A stretch of DNA of 64,000 bases from Staphylococcus devriesei (GTDB lineage: Bacteria > Bacillota > Bacilli > Staphylococcales > Staphylococcaceae): positions 1-64,000 of the forward strand of contig NZ_PPRG01000022.1 in assembly GCF_002902625.1 (NCBI RefSeq), given 5' to 3'. The notes beneath the pieces are model-generated. The model had not been told where the DNA came from, did no database searches, and saw only the letters and a list, made by a program, of their open reading frames with translations. The first letter of the stretch is position 1. Each line of letters begins with the position of its first letter. This document shows, one piece after another, positions 10,622-18,729 of this stretch. Both the position numbers and the translations under genes were made by a program.

Positions 10622-11326
10622 ATGAGTCACGTATTATATCAACACGGTACATTAGGTACATTAATGGCAGGATTATTAGAAGGTACTGCAACAATCGATG
10701 AATTATTAGAACACGGTGATTCAGGACTAGCAACATTAACTGGTTCTAATGGGGAAGTTATCTTCCTTAACGGTGAAGCATTTCATGCGAATGAGCATAA
10801 GGAATTTACTAAGCTAAAAGGTGATGAAATGACACCATACGCGACGATTACTAAATTTGAAGCGGATGAGTCATATCAAACTACTGATAAAGATTCTGAA
10901 AAGGTTCTAAATGAAGTGAAAGAACATATGTTGAGTGATAATTTATTCTCTGCAGTGAAAATCAGTGGTACTTTCAAAAAAATGCATGTACGTATGATGC
11001 CTAAACAAGAACCACCTTATACTCGATTAATTGATTCTGCACGTAGACAACCTGAGGAAACACGTGAAGATATTAAAGGTACAGTAATTGGTTTCTTCAC
11101 ACCAGAATTGTTCCATGGTATTGGCTCATCAGGTTTCCATATTCACTTTGCTAATGATGATCGTAATTATGGTGGCCACGTCTTAGACTTTGAAGTAGAT
11201 GATGTGACAGTTGAAATTCAAAACTTTGAAACATTCCAACAACATTTCCCAGTAAATAATAAAACATTTACTGAAACTGAAATTGACTACGCAGACGTAG
11301 CCGATGAAATCAGAGAAGCGGAATAA
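10622..11326 (+). CDS. budA: Alpha-acetolactate decarboxylase, 234 aa
   Basis: The enzyme converts 2-acetolactate to acetoin, consuming protons and diverting pyruvate from acids. The N-terminus VLYQHGTLGTLMAGLLEGT is typical, and the zinc ligands appear in the FHGIGSSGFHIHFANDDRNYGGHV segment (about residues 158-180). The ATG at 10622 has AGGAG ten bases upstream; a GTG at 10610 lies inside that site and is rejected. It forms an operon with alsS. Gene name may also be alsD. Confidence 0.95.
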   Translation: MSHVLYQHGTLGTLMAGLLEGTATIDELLEHGDSGLATLTGSNGEVIFLNGEAFHANEHKEFTKLKGDEMTPYATITKFEADESYQTTDKDSEKVLNEVKEHMLSDNLFSAVKISGTFKKMHVRMMPKQEPPYTRLIDSARRQPEETREDIKGTVIGFFTPELFHGIGSSGFHIHFANDDRNYGGHVLDFEVDDVTVEIQNFETFQQHFPVNNKTFTETEIDYADVADEIREAE

Positions 11327-11374
11327 TTTTTAAAATAAAAGACTCGAACAGTCTTAGACATAAATCTAAAAATG

Positions 11375-11420
11375 ATAGCGTAGAGGTGATTAAATAAGAA
11401 TCATCTCTACGCTATTTTTT
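11375..11420 (+). terminator. Terminator of the alsS-budA operon
   Basis: ATAGCGTAGAGGTGAT pairs with ATCATCTCTACGCTAT and is followed by six T's. It belongs to the TAGAGATGATT hairpin family. Confidence 0.88.
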
Positions 11421-11554
11421 ATCAATTTCATTACCTTTTCATAGTAAGAGATAATGACTTTATCTACAACAATCAATGCATTGTCAATTGTACGAAAACC
11501 AACAAAATAGATATAATTGTGTAATAACATGTAGTTTAAAGAGAGGTTTAAACA

Positions 11555-12148
11555 ATGGTTCAAGATAGAAGAATTAGAAAATCACAAAGTGCCATTAAAA
11601 GCGCATTTCTTGAATTACTACAACAACAGACTTTTAATGATATTACCGTGCAACAAATTACAGACTTAGCTGATATTAATCGTGGAACGTTTTATACCCA
11701 TTATTTAGATAAATACGATTTATTGGAAAAATTAGAAGACGAACATGTTAATATTGTGCGTGCTTTTATTAATGAAAGTAAAACGAGCAGTGGAGGTCAG
11801 TTCACAACTGAAGATTTACGCCAAATTATGGAATTTCTTATATCTCATATTGAAGAAAATATAGGATTTTACCGTTTGATGTTTAAAGTTGGTAAAGAAT
11901 CAATGCTACATGAAAAATTATATAGCTTATTAAATAGTTATCTTAATAGCTTTATAAGTGAAGAAGGTAAGATCAGTGGTATTCCATTCTCATATTTTAT
12001 GAGTTATGTATCTGGAGCTGGATTATCATTTTTACGTCATTGGGTAGAAGACGACCAACGCGTTCCTAAAGAAGATTTAATTCAATACTTCTATGATATA
12101 GTTAACCATGGTCCTGCTACCATTTTGCAAAGAGAAATAGAAAAATAA
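11555..12148 (+). CDS. TetR/AcrR family regulator, 197 aa
   Basis: A one-component repressor. The N-terminal DNA-binding domain (residues about 8-55) includes TVQQITDLADINRGTFYTHYLDKYDLLE, the TetR helix-turn-helix. The remainder is helical and should bind a ligand; none can be inferred. GAGAGG precedes the ATG by about 9 bases, and TTGTAC-N18-TATAAT upstream could be its promoter. It could control itself, alsS-budA or the membrane gene downstream. Confidence 0.85.
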   Translation: MVQDRRIRKSQSAIKSAFLELLQQQTFNDITVQQITDLADINRGTFYTHYLDKYDLLEKLEDEHVNIVRAFINESKTSSGGQFTTEDLRQIMEFLISHIEENIGFYRLMFKVGKESMLHEKLYSLLNSYLNSFISEEGKISGIPFSYFMSYVSGAGLSFLRHWVEDDQRVPKEDLIQYFYDIVNHGPATILQREIEK

Positions 12149-12255
12149 ATAGTTAATGTTCTAGTATAAAAGTGTCGCTTATATTTGACATATCCTTTGA
12201 TGTTTTTTATAGTGAAGATAACGTAGCTATCAAATTTATGAGGTGAGTGGCGATA

Positions 12256-12762
12256 ATGAGCACTAGAGATAAAATCATCAATCGTATCATTGGCGTAAGA
12301 GGCGAACGGGACGAAAGAGAAAAAAGTGAACTTTATTCAAAAATTACTACCGCTTTCTTAGTAGCTTATTTAGGAATATTTATTATAGCGACAATCAGTT
12401 TAATTAATGATTATGTTACCCGACAAGTCAAGATACCAACAATAGGTATCTTTGTGGTTTTTCTAGCAGTGAATATAACCCTAATGATTACTATTAGAAA
12501 AAATAAGTTAGACACAGAACGCGTATATACCAAAGAAGAATATGAAGACTTATTGAGAAAAAATAAAATGAATTGTCTAGGTGCTACGCTTTTCTTTTCT
12601 ATAGTAATGCTTTTATTTGATTTAGTTTGGCTTTATATGTGGAAAGAATCTTTAAACTTAGCCTTTATACTTATTAAAGATGGATTGGCTGGAGTTTTCT
12701 TCGGTGTGATGATTTATTTTGTATCTAAAAGAAGAATAGTAAAGGAATATAAAATCGAATAG
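12256..12762 (+). CDS. DUF3278-like membrane protein, 168 aa
   Basis: The protein has a charged N-terminus (IIGVRGERDEREKSELYSK), then about four hydrophobic segments (roughly 30-50, 62-80, 112-130 and 138-155) and the basic end SKRRIVKEYKIE. This layout fits the DUF3278 family. GAGGTGAG eight bases before the ATG at 12256 supports this start over an upstream GTG. Function is unknown. Confidence 0.65.
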   Translation: MSTRDKIINRIIGVRGERDEREKSELYSKITTAFLVAYLGIFIIATISLINDYVTRQVKIPTIGIFVVFLAVNITLMITIRKNKLDTERVYTKEEYEDLLRKNKMNCLGATLFFSIVMLLFDLVWLYMWKESLNLAFILIKDGLAGVFFGVMIYFVSKRRIVKEYKIE

Positions 12763-12840
12763 CATAAAATTATAATTCATGAACCTAATACTCCTTAAAT
12801 ATTATATAATTAATACATATAATATTTGAGGAGCGTTTTT

Positions 12841-13557
12841 ATGTTAAAAGCAGATCCAATTATTGCGAAAATGAAGAATCAAAAGATTAATTATGACAAA
12901 GTGCTAAAAAAATTAATTAATCAGTGGGAGCGAGAAGATATTCGCCCTAAAATCTTACTTCATAGTTGTTGTGCGCCTTGTAGTACATATACTTTAGAGT
13001 ATTTAACTCAATATGCAGATATTGCTATATACTTTGCAAATCCTAATATTCATCCGAAAAATGAATATTTGCGACGTGCTAAAGTTCAAGAACAATTTGT
13101 GAAAGATTTTAATGAACGTACAGGGCAGAATGTTAAATATATTGAGGCACCGTATCAACCACATGAATTTATGAAAATGGCTAAATCACGTGGTTTAACT
13201 GAAGAACCAGAAGGGGGATTACGCTGTACTGCATGTTTCGAGATGCGATTAGAAATAGTTGCTAAAGCAGCAGTTGAGTATGACTATGATTACTTTGGTA
13301 GTGCACTCACGTTATCTCCAAAGAAAAATGCACAGTTAATCAATGAACTTGGCATGGAAGTTCAAAATCTATATGACGTCAGCTATTTACCTAGTGATTT
13401 CAAGAAAAATAAAGGTTACGAACGTTCAATTGAAATGTGTAATGACTACAATATTTTTAGACAATGTTATTGTGGTTGCGTATTTGCAGCAATGGCTCAA
13501 GGTATTGATTTTAAAAAGATTAATCAAGAAGCCAAAGCTTTTTTAGAACAACAGTAG
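12841..13557 (+). CDS. queH: Epoxyqueuosine reductase QueH, 238 aa
   Basis: QueH (formerly DUF208) performs the last step of queuosine synthesis, reducing epoxyqueuosine in tRNA. It uses a metal centre and an iron-sulfur cluster instead of the cobalamin of QueG. The cysteines are in place: HSCCAPCST near the start (about residues 42-50), GLRCTACFEMRLE in the middle, and FRQCYCGCVFA near the end. GAGGAG precedes the ATG at 12841. It stands alone, so the rest of the pathway or salvage must be elsewhere. Confidence 0.92.
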   Translation: MLKADPIIAKMKNQKINYDKVLKKLINQWEREDIRPKILLHSCCAPCSTYTLEYLTQYADIAIYFANPNIHPKNEYLRRAKVQEQFVKDFNERTGQNVKYIEAPYQPHEFMKMAKSRGLTEEPEGGLRCTACFEMRLEIVAKAAVEYDYDYFGSALTLSPKKNAQLINELGMEVQNLYDVSYLPSDFKKNKGYERSIEMCNDYNIFRQCYCGCVFAAMAQGIDFKKINQEAKAFLEQQ

Positions 13558-13609
13558 AATAATATTGTCAGCTAATTTTACCTTATAAAAGATAATTAAA
13601 GATTACAAT

Positions 13610-13645
13610 AATCCCCCTTACTACTGAATGTAATGGGGGATTTGT
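13610..13645 (+). terminator. Terminator after queH
   Basis: AATCCCCC and GGGGGATT form a strong stem closed by a short loop, followed by TTGTTT. Confidence 0.8.
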
Positions 13646-13698
13646 TTAACATATATTCTTTATTAATAGTTTATTTTACTAGCGTTTAAAAGAAAAAG

Positions 13699-13776
13699 TT
13701 ATTTTCTTTTTTTAAATATACCTATAATCAAAGCTATGGCAGCTAATATTAAACCCACAGTGATTCCTGAACTCAT
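13699..13776 (-). CDS. 25-residue hydrophobic peptide
   Basis: An ATG at 13776, preceded by GGAGG seven bases upstream, opens 25 codons ending at TAA 13699. The peptide is MSSG, one membrane-spanning stretch (ITVGLILAAIALIIGI) and the basic tail FKKRK. TATAAT is present about 40 bases upstream on the same strand. The composition is that of small membrane peptides or type I toxins, but I do not recognise it. I cannot see an antisense antitoxin RNA. Confidence 0.65.
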   Translation of the reverse strand: MSSGITVGLILAAIALIIGIFKKRK

Positions 13777-13828
13777 TTAATCATCCTCCAAATGTAAGTT
13801 AATTAATTATAGAATAATTTTTAGTAGA

Positions 13829-13868
13829 TAAAATCCCAACTTAAATGGCTATTCATCAAGTTGGGATA
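13829..13868 (-). terminator. Terminator of the 14159 membrane protein gene
   Basis: On the minus strand, TTATCCCAACTT pairs with AAGTTGGGAT and is followed by TTTTA. It separates this gene from the 25-residue peptide. Confidence 0.8.
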
Positions 13869-13874
13869 ATCTAT

Positions 13875-14159
13875 TTATAACGTGCGATTGATAAAACGTA
13901 TAATTGCTAGAACCGCTATGACTAGGGTTGAAAGGAGACCTGCTATTTTCCAACCTTTTTTCTGTTTTTCAGGTTCTGGGTCTTTATTCTCCATCATTTC
14001 TAACAATTCACGTTCGATTTCAAGATCTAATTCTGTTTTTTTCTCGCCATTATAACCGATGCTATTATCGTCCTCGGTTTGTTTTTGTTGAGATGTCGCA
14101 GATTGCTCTTCATTTGTTGACGCTTGATTTGTCTCTTTAGTTTTGTTCTCTACCGTCAT
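13875..14159 (-). CDS. Tail-anchored small protein of unknown function, 94 aa
   Basis: The protein has a hydrophilic Glu/Gln/Thr-rich N-terminal half (MTVENKTKETNQ) with a charged helix (KKTELDLEIERELLEMMENK), then KQKKGWKIAG and a single hydrophobic segment near the C-terminus (about residues 73-88) ending in RFINRTL. The ATG at 14159 has GGAGG eight bases upstream; longer upstream reading frames lack one. The topology suggests membrane anchoring by its tail. Lies just downstream of pyrD on the same strand order. Confidence 0.7.
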   Translation of the reverse strand: MTVENKTKETNQASTNEEQSATSQQKQTEDDNSIGYNGEKKTELDLEIERELLEMMENKDPEPEKQKKGWKIAGLLSTLVIAVLAIIRFINRTL

Positions 14160-14313
14160 AGAAATAATCCTCCGATAAACTTGCATATCTTTGGTTTTTA
14201 GTATAGTACAATATTCCATTAAGTAAAGTATTTTATTATTAAATTGTAGACAAAGTCTTTTTGAAATTCGCAACCAATATAACGACATTGTTAAGCTTAA
14301 TTATACCGGGAAA

Positions 14314-15381
14314 CTACTTAGCATCTAAACCGATAATCTCGCTTACATTGTTATAGTTATGTTGTTTTAAATATTTAGCAATATCTTTGTTGATTTTTTT
14401 AGTTAGGCCTGGACCCTCAATAACTAAAGATGAATAAATTTGAACGAGTGAAGCACCGTTTCTCATCATTTGAATAGTATCTTGAGCACTAAAGATACCA
14501 CCAGTTCCAATAATTAAGAATTCACCATTAGTTTGTTGATAAGCCCATTTCACTAATTCTAAGTTTCTTTTGAAAAGGGGTTGCCCACTTAATCCGCCGT
14601 CTTCTACTTTATTCGGTGATGTTAAACCATCACGTTTACGTGTTGTGTTGGCCAGAATCATACCATCGAATGTTTCAGTAATTGCCGGCAAGATATTTTT
14701 AAAGCCTTCTAACTCTAAGTCAGATGTTAATTTTAAGAAAATAGGAACATTGATTTCTGTAGAAGCTTTGAAATCTTTTAATGCCTGGCATAACATTGAA
14801 AATTCATCTTTATCATGGAAACTTTGTAAATTCTCAGTGTTGGGTGAACTAATATTAACGGTAAAGAATGATACATCTGATTTAAACGTATCGATGACTT
14901 TAATGTAATCTTGATAACGCTCATTATAAGCCGTTGTTTTATTAACACCTACATTTAAGCCAACTGGAATATGATAGGCATGGCGATGTAAATTACTTAA
15001 CGCTTTGTTCATTCCGCTATTATTAAAGCCCATGCGATTGATTAACGCATTATCTTCAATTAAACGATACATACGTGGTTTAGGGTTTCCATCTTGAGGT
15101 TTAGGTGTAATCCCGCCTAACTCAAGGGCGCCGAAACCAGCATTTTCAAGTGCTTTAGGGACTTCACAAGATTTATCGAAGCCTGCTGCTAAACCGACTG
15201 GGTTATTAAATTGAATGCCTTTAATTGTTTGAGATAGTGAAGGATCTTCGTAAGTAAATAATTTGTGGATAATAGGTAATAAGAAAGGACGTTTTTGTGC
15301 GACTTTTAACGCATCAATTGTCATACCATGTGCTTTTTCTGGGTCGAATTTAAATAATAGAGGTTTGATTAATTTGTACAT
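14314..15381 (-). CDS. pyrD: Dihydroorotate dehydrogenase (quinone), class 2, 355 aa
   Basis: The membrane-associated flavoenzyme oxidises dihydroorotate to orotate in pyrimidine synthesis and passes electrons to quinone. The class 2 N-terminal helix (MYKLIKPLLFKFDPEKAHG), the FMN-binding NPVGLAAGFDK, the catalytic Ser in VNISSPNTENLQ and the phosphate-binding GTGGIFSAQD are all visible. AGGAG lies eight bases before the ATG. It is not linked to other pyr genes here. Confidence 0.94.
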   Translation of the reverse strand: MYKLIKPLLFKFDPEKAHGMTIDALKVAQKRPFLLPIIHKLFTYEDPSLSQTIKGIQFNNPVGLAAGFDKSCEVPKALENAGFGALELGGITPKPQDGNPKPRMYRLIEDNALINRMGFNNSGMNKALSNLHRHAYHIPVGLNVGVNKTTAYNERYQDYIKVIDTFKSDVSFFTVNISSPNTENLQSFHDKDEFSMLCQALKDFKASTEINVPIFLKLTSDLELEGFKNILPAITETFDGMILANTTRKRDGLTSPNKVEDGGLSGQPLFKRNLELVKWAYQQTNGEFLIIGTGGIFSAQDTIQMMRNGASLVQIYSSLVIEGPGLTKKINKDIAKYLKQHNYNNVSEIIGLDAK

Positions 15382-15611
15382 AATAATGCTCCTATTTCAT
15401 TGTATTTGAGGCTTACTATCCTCATTTAATATCATTGAAAAACATTTCTATATTAGACTAGCATTTTCATTACTAATTTCATAGTCTATTTATTTAGTGT
15501 TTGAAATTTTGCCTCAAATTTGGAAGATGAAGTAAATTTATGATAAAGATTAAAGTACACATTTTCAGGAAATATAATAATAAGGATTATCAATTAAAGG
15601 AGGATACCTTT

Positions 15612-16466
15612 ATGAATCAAGAATGGCAAGACCAGTTACCATTGGATAATATACAAGAGATTACACCGGTAAGTGGGGGCGATGTGAACGAAGCGTTCAA
15701 AGTAACCACAAAAGACGATGTCTATTTCTTATTAGTGCAACGTCATCGTGATAAATCATTCTATGCCAATGAAATTGCCGGGCTAGAAGCGTTTGAAGAA
15801 GCGGGCGTTACGGCACCGCGCGTGATTGCTAACGGGGAAATTAAAGATGATGCCTTCCTAATCTTAAGCTATTTAGATGAAGGTACGAGTGGTAGCCAAC
15901 GTGAATTAGGACAATTAGTAGCTAAAATGCATAGCCAACAACAACCTGAAGGTAAATTTGGGTTTGAGTTACCACATGAAGGTAGTGATATTTCATTTGA
16001 TAATTCGTAGTCAGATTCATGGGTAGAAATGTTTGTTGAACGTCGAATGGATCATTTAAGAGATGAACTAATGCGCAAAGGTTTGTGGAACGAAGAAGAT
16101 AATAAAGTGTATCAACAAGTACGTACGGTCATGGTTAACAGTTTAGAAGATCATAAGAGTAAACCATCACTGTTGCACGGTGACTTATGGGGTGGCAACT
16201 ATATGTTCTTAACAGATGGCACTCCGGCGCTATTCGACCCAGCACCATTCTATGGCGATAGAGAATTTGATTTAGGTATTACGACAGTATTTGGTGGCTT
16301 TACTCAAGAATTCTATGACGAATATGAGAAACATTATCCTTTTGGAAAAGGATTACGTAAACGCTTAGAATTTTATAGATTATATCTCTTCATGGTTCAC
16401 TTACTTAAATTTGGTGGAATGTACGCAAGCAGCGTCAACCGTTCAATGAATGAAATCCTAGCATAA
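15612..16466 (+). pseudogene. Fructosamine kinase family protein, interrupted by an amber codon
   Basis: The family phosphorylates sugar adducts on proteins or small amines. The ATG at 15612 has AAAGGAGG. The N-terminal half contains the ATP-binding GGDVNEAFKV and YFLLVQRHRDKSF; the C-terminal half has the catalytic HGDLWGGN and metal-binding DPAPFYGDREFD. A TAG at 16008-16010, between FDNS and SDSWVEMF, stops the frame after 132 codons; the frame stays open on both sides, so one base change explains it. The 132-residue product would lack the catalytic loop. Restored length would be about 284 residues, normal for the family. A restart at the ATG at 16029 would lack the N-lobe. Confidence 0.9.
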
Positions 16467-16554
16467 ATACCGAATTATATAATATAAGAAGAACCTGAGA
16501 AATAAATAGCTTGGTTTAAAAATAATACAGATACTTCGAAAAATGTAGTTATAT

Positions 16555-16600
16555 TAAGGGTTAAGACATTGTTTAGTTTAATGTCTTAGCCCTTTTTAAA
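16555..16600 (+). terminator. Terminator after the fructosamine kinase gene
   Basis: AAGGGTTAAGACAT pairs with ATGTCTTAGCCCTT and is followed by TTT. Confidence 0.88.
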
Positions 16601-16710
16601 TCAGTTTATATTGTCTACTCTTTTAGTCTGATTATGAGCTAAATTCATTTTTCGGATTTAGTATTTTGTTAATATGTGAGTATCATTTTACTGTTTTGGG
16701 AGGGCGATGT

Positions 16711-17271
16711 TTGAAGAAGATTATAATTAATCTAATTACGTTAGCTATAGTGATAGGCTTGGGAGTATTGGCCTTTAACTTAATTAATCGCATTGATTTT
16801 AGCGATATAGATAATCAGAGCACGAACGAGTCGACGTTTGATTGGGAAGACCATAGTCGGCTTACACATGGTTTCGGGACTTATAATCATGATTTAGAAT
16901 TTAACGGGAAGAATGCCCATTACGGTAACGATTATGACTTGCCAGAAGATACTGAAGTATTAGCAGCTACAGATGGTACGGTCACACGTATTTTTAAAGA
17001 TAAATTAGGTGGAAAAGTTTTACAAATCTCAGAAACCAATGGTCAATATTATCAATGGTATATGCATTTGAATGAGATTAAAGTAGAACAAGGGGAACAA
17101 ATAAAAGCGGGTGACGTTATCGCATTATCAGGTAATACAGGCGAGCAAACCACAGGACCACATCTTCATTTTCAAAGAATGAAAGGTAGTATTGGAAATC
17201 AATTTGCGGAAGACCCACAAGATTTTATAGATAACTTACCAGAAGGCGAGAATAGTTTATTTAATATATAA
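16711..17271 (+). CDS. M23 family peptidase, membrane-anchored, 186 aa
   Basis: A LytM-type zinc metallopeptidase expected to cut peptidoglycan cross-bridges or assist wall hydrolases. Residues about 5-27 form one N-terminal membrane segment. The peptidase domain (about 50-170) has the zinc ligands in AHYGNDYDLP (His and Asp) and in GPHLHFQ (HLH). The TTG at 16711 is chosen because GGGAGG lies seven bases upstream. Monocistronic, with a terminator after it. Target unknown. Confidence 0.87.
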   Translation: MKKIIINLITLAIVIGLGVLAFNLINRIDFSDIDNQSTNESTFDWEDHSRLTHGFGTYNHDLEFNGKNAHYGNDYDLPEDTEVLAATDGTVTRIFKDKLGGKVLQISETNGQYYQWYMHLNEIKVEQGEQIKAGDVIALSGNTGEQTTGPHLHFQRMKGSIGNQFAEDPQDFIDNLPEGENSLFNI

Positions 17272-17276
17272 AAGAA

Positions 17277-17330
17277 GCTTGAAGCGGGCTTGATTCTAAT
17301 TTAACATTAGACCACTTCAAGCTATTTTTT
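17277..17330 (+). terminator. Terminator after the M23 peptidase gene
   Basis: AGCTTGAAGCGG pairs with CCACTTCAAGCT around an inner CTAAT/ATTAG stem, followed by six T's. Confidence 0.85.
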
Positions 17331-17332
17331 GT

Positions 17333-17379
17333 TCATCGCTCGGTTCTGCTCAAATCCTAAACATTTTTGCTCCAACCTT
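17333..17379 (+). repeat. Dispersed 47-base intergenic repeat, copy 2
   Basis: Nearly identical to 511-557, directly after a terminator. Confidence 0.75.
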
Positions 17380-17413
17380 CGTGTTTATAATTATTTTAGG
17401 AAATATTAAAAAT

Positions 17414-17428
17414 AATATTCTGAAAATT
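17414..17428 (+). promoter_or_regulatory. CodY box of the 17514 transporter
   Basis: AATATTCTGAAAATT matches the CodY consensus at 14 of 15 positions. It is just upstream of a TATAGT -10-like element, so binding would block this promoter. Confidence 0.7.
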
Positions 17429-17513
17429 TAGAATTTATGATATAGTAAATTCTATCATCAATTAAGAACATGTTCATCTTAAGTTTGAATGTAACACCGT
17501 GGGAGGTTTTAGA

Positions 17514-18572
17514 ATGACAACAGAACTTAGAAATATAGGCGTTAAAGAGTTTACTTTTAGAGTACTATCCGGGGTAGCGATTGGTATCGTCGTAGGTTTA
17601 GTACCTAATGCGATCTTAGGGGAAATTTTTAAAGCGCTTATGCATCATCACCCAGTTTTTGGAACATTATTACATGTGGTACAAGCAATGCAATTTACCG
17701 TACCAGCCTTAATCGGAACATTGATTGCTTTGAAATTTGAAATGACACCGCTCGCTATAGCCGTGGTGGCTAGTGCGTCGTATGTGGGTAGTGGCGCCGC
17801 TCAATTTAAAGACGGAGCTTGGGTTATTGCTGGTATTGGGGATTTAATCAATACCATGATTACAGCCACTATCGCAGTATTATTTATCTTATTAATTGAA
17901 AAGCGTGTAGGAAACATGGCGCTTATAGTTTATCCTACAATCGTAGGTGGCGCAGCTGCTACAATTGGTGTATTAATTTTACCTTATGTACATATGATTA
18001 CTACAGGTATTGGTAACATGGTTAATAGCTTTACTGAATTACAACCAGTCTTAATGTGTATGTTAATTTCAATGGTCTTTAGCTTCATTATTATTTCGCC
18101 ACTTTCAACGGTAGCTATTGCGATTGCGATAGGGATTGCAGGTCTTGCTGCCGGTTCAGCATCGATTGGAATATCTGCTACTGAGGCAGTATTGTTAATT
18201 GATACGAGTAAAGTGAATCGGGTCGCTGTACCAATTTCAATCTTCTTCGGTGGCGTGATGATGATGATGCCGAATATGGTTAGATATCCAATTATTATGT
18301 TGCCGATTTTAGTTACAGCGGGTATCTCAGGTATTGTCGGAAGTTTCATCGGTATTACTGGTACAAAAGAATCAGCAGGATTTGGTTTTATCGGAATGAT
18401 TGGACCTATCAGTGCGTTCAAGTTTTTACATGTTGATTCTACAGTCCTTAGCATTGTATTAATTGTTTTAGGCTTCTTCGTGGTGCCATTATTAACAGCT
18501 TATATACTAGATATCATTTTCCGTAAAGTTTTACGTCTATATACAAACAATATCTTTAAATTTATGGGTTAA
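17514..18572 (+). CDS. PTS EIIC-like membrane transporter (PTS_EIIC_2 family), 352 aa
   Basis: A polytopic membrane protein with about ten hydrophobic segments. Family signatures include ASYVGSGAAQ near residue 85 and GFGFIGMIGPISAFKFL near residue 285. It belongs to the stand-alone EIIC_2 group that includes PfoR, and lacks EIIA/EIIB domains. Despite the family name, PTS coupling is not shown. The CodY box upstream argues for a nitrogen or amino acid role. GGGAGG supports the ATG at 17514. A distant relative starts at 63228. Confidence 0.75.
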   Translation: MTTELRNIGVKEFTFRVLSGVAIGIVVGLVPNAILGEIFKALMHHHPVFGTLLHVVQAMQFTVPALIGTLIALKFEMTPLAIAVVASASYVGSGAAQFKDGAWVIAGIGDLINTMITATIAVLFILLIEKRVGNMALIVYPTIVGGAAATIGVLILPYVHMITTGIGNMVNSFTELQPVLMCMLISMVFSFIIISPLSTVAIAIAIGIAGLAAGSASIGISATEAVLLIDTSKVNRVAVPISIFFGGVMMMMPNMVRYPIIMLPILVTAGISGIVGSFIGITGTKESAGFGFIGMIGPISAFKFLHVDSTVLSIVLIVLGFFVVPLLTAYILDIIFRKVLRLYTNNIFKFMG

Positions 18573-18587
18573 CCACCTTTATATATC

Positions 18588-18633
18588 GAGTTGATAGACT
18601 GCAATTCATAAGCAGTTTATCAACTCTTTTTTT
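18588..18633 (+). terminator. Terminator after the 17514 gene
   Basis: GAGTTGATAGACTGC pairs with GCAGTTTATCAACTC, then seven T's. Confidence 0.9.
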
Positions 18634-18729
18634 ATAAAAATCAAAAGTAAACTAAATTATATAATTGTGTATCAATAAATAATGTTACAATATAAATGAG
18701 TAATATGATAAATAAAGGGTGAATCGTAT

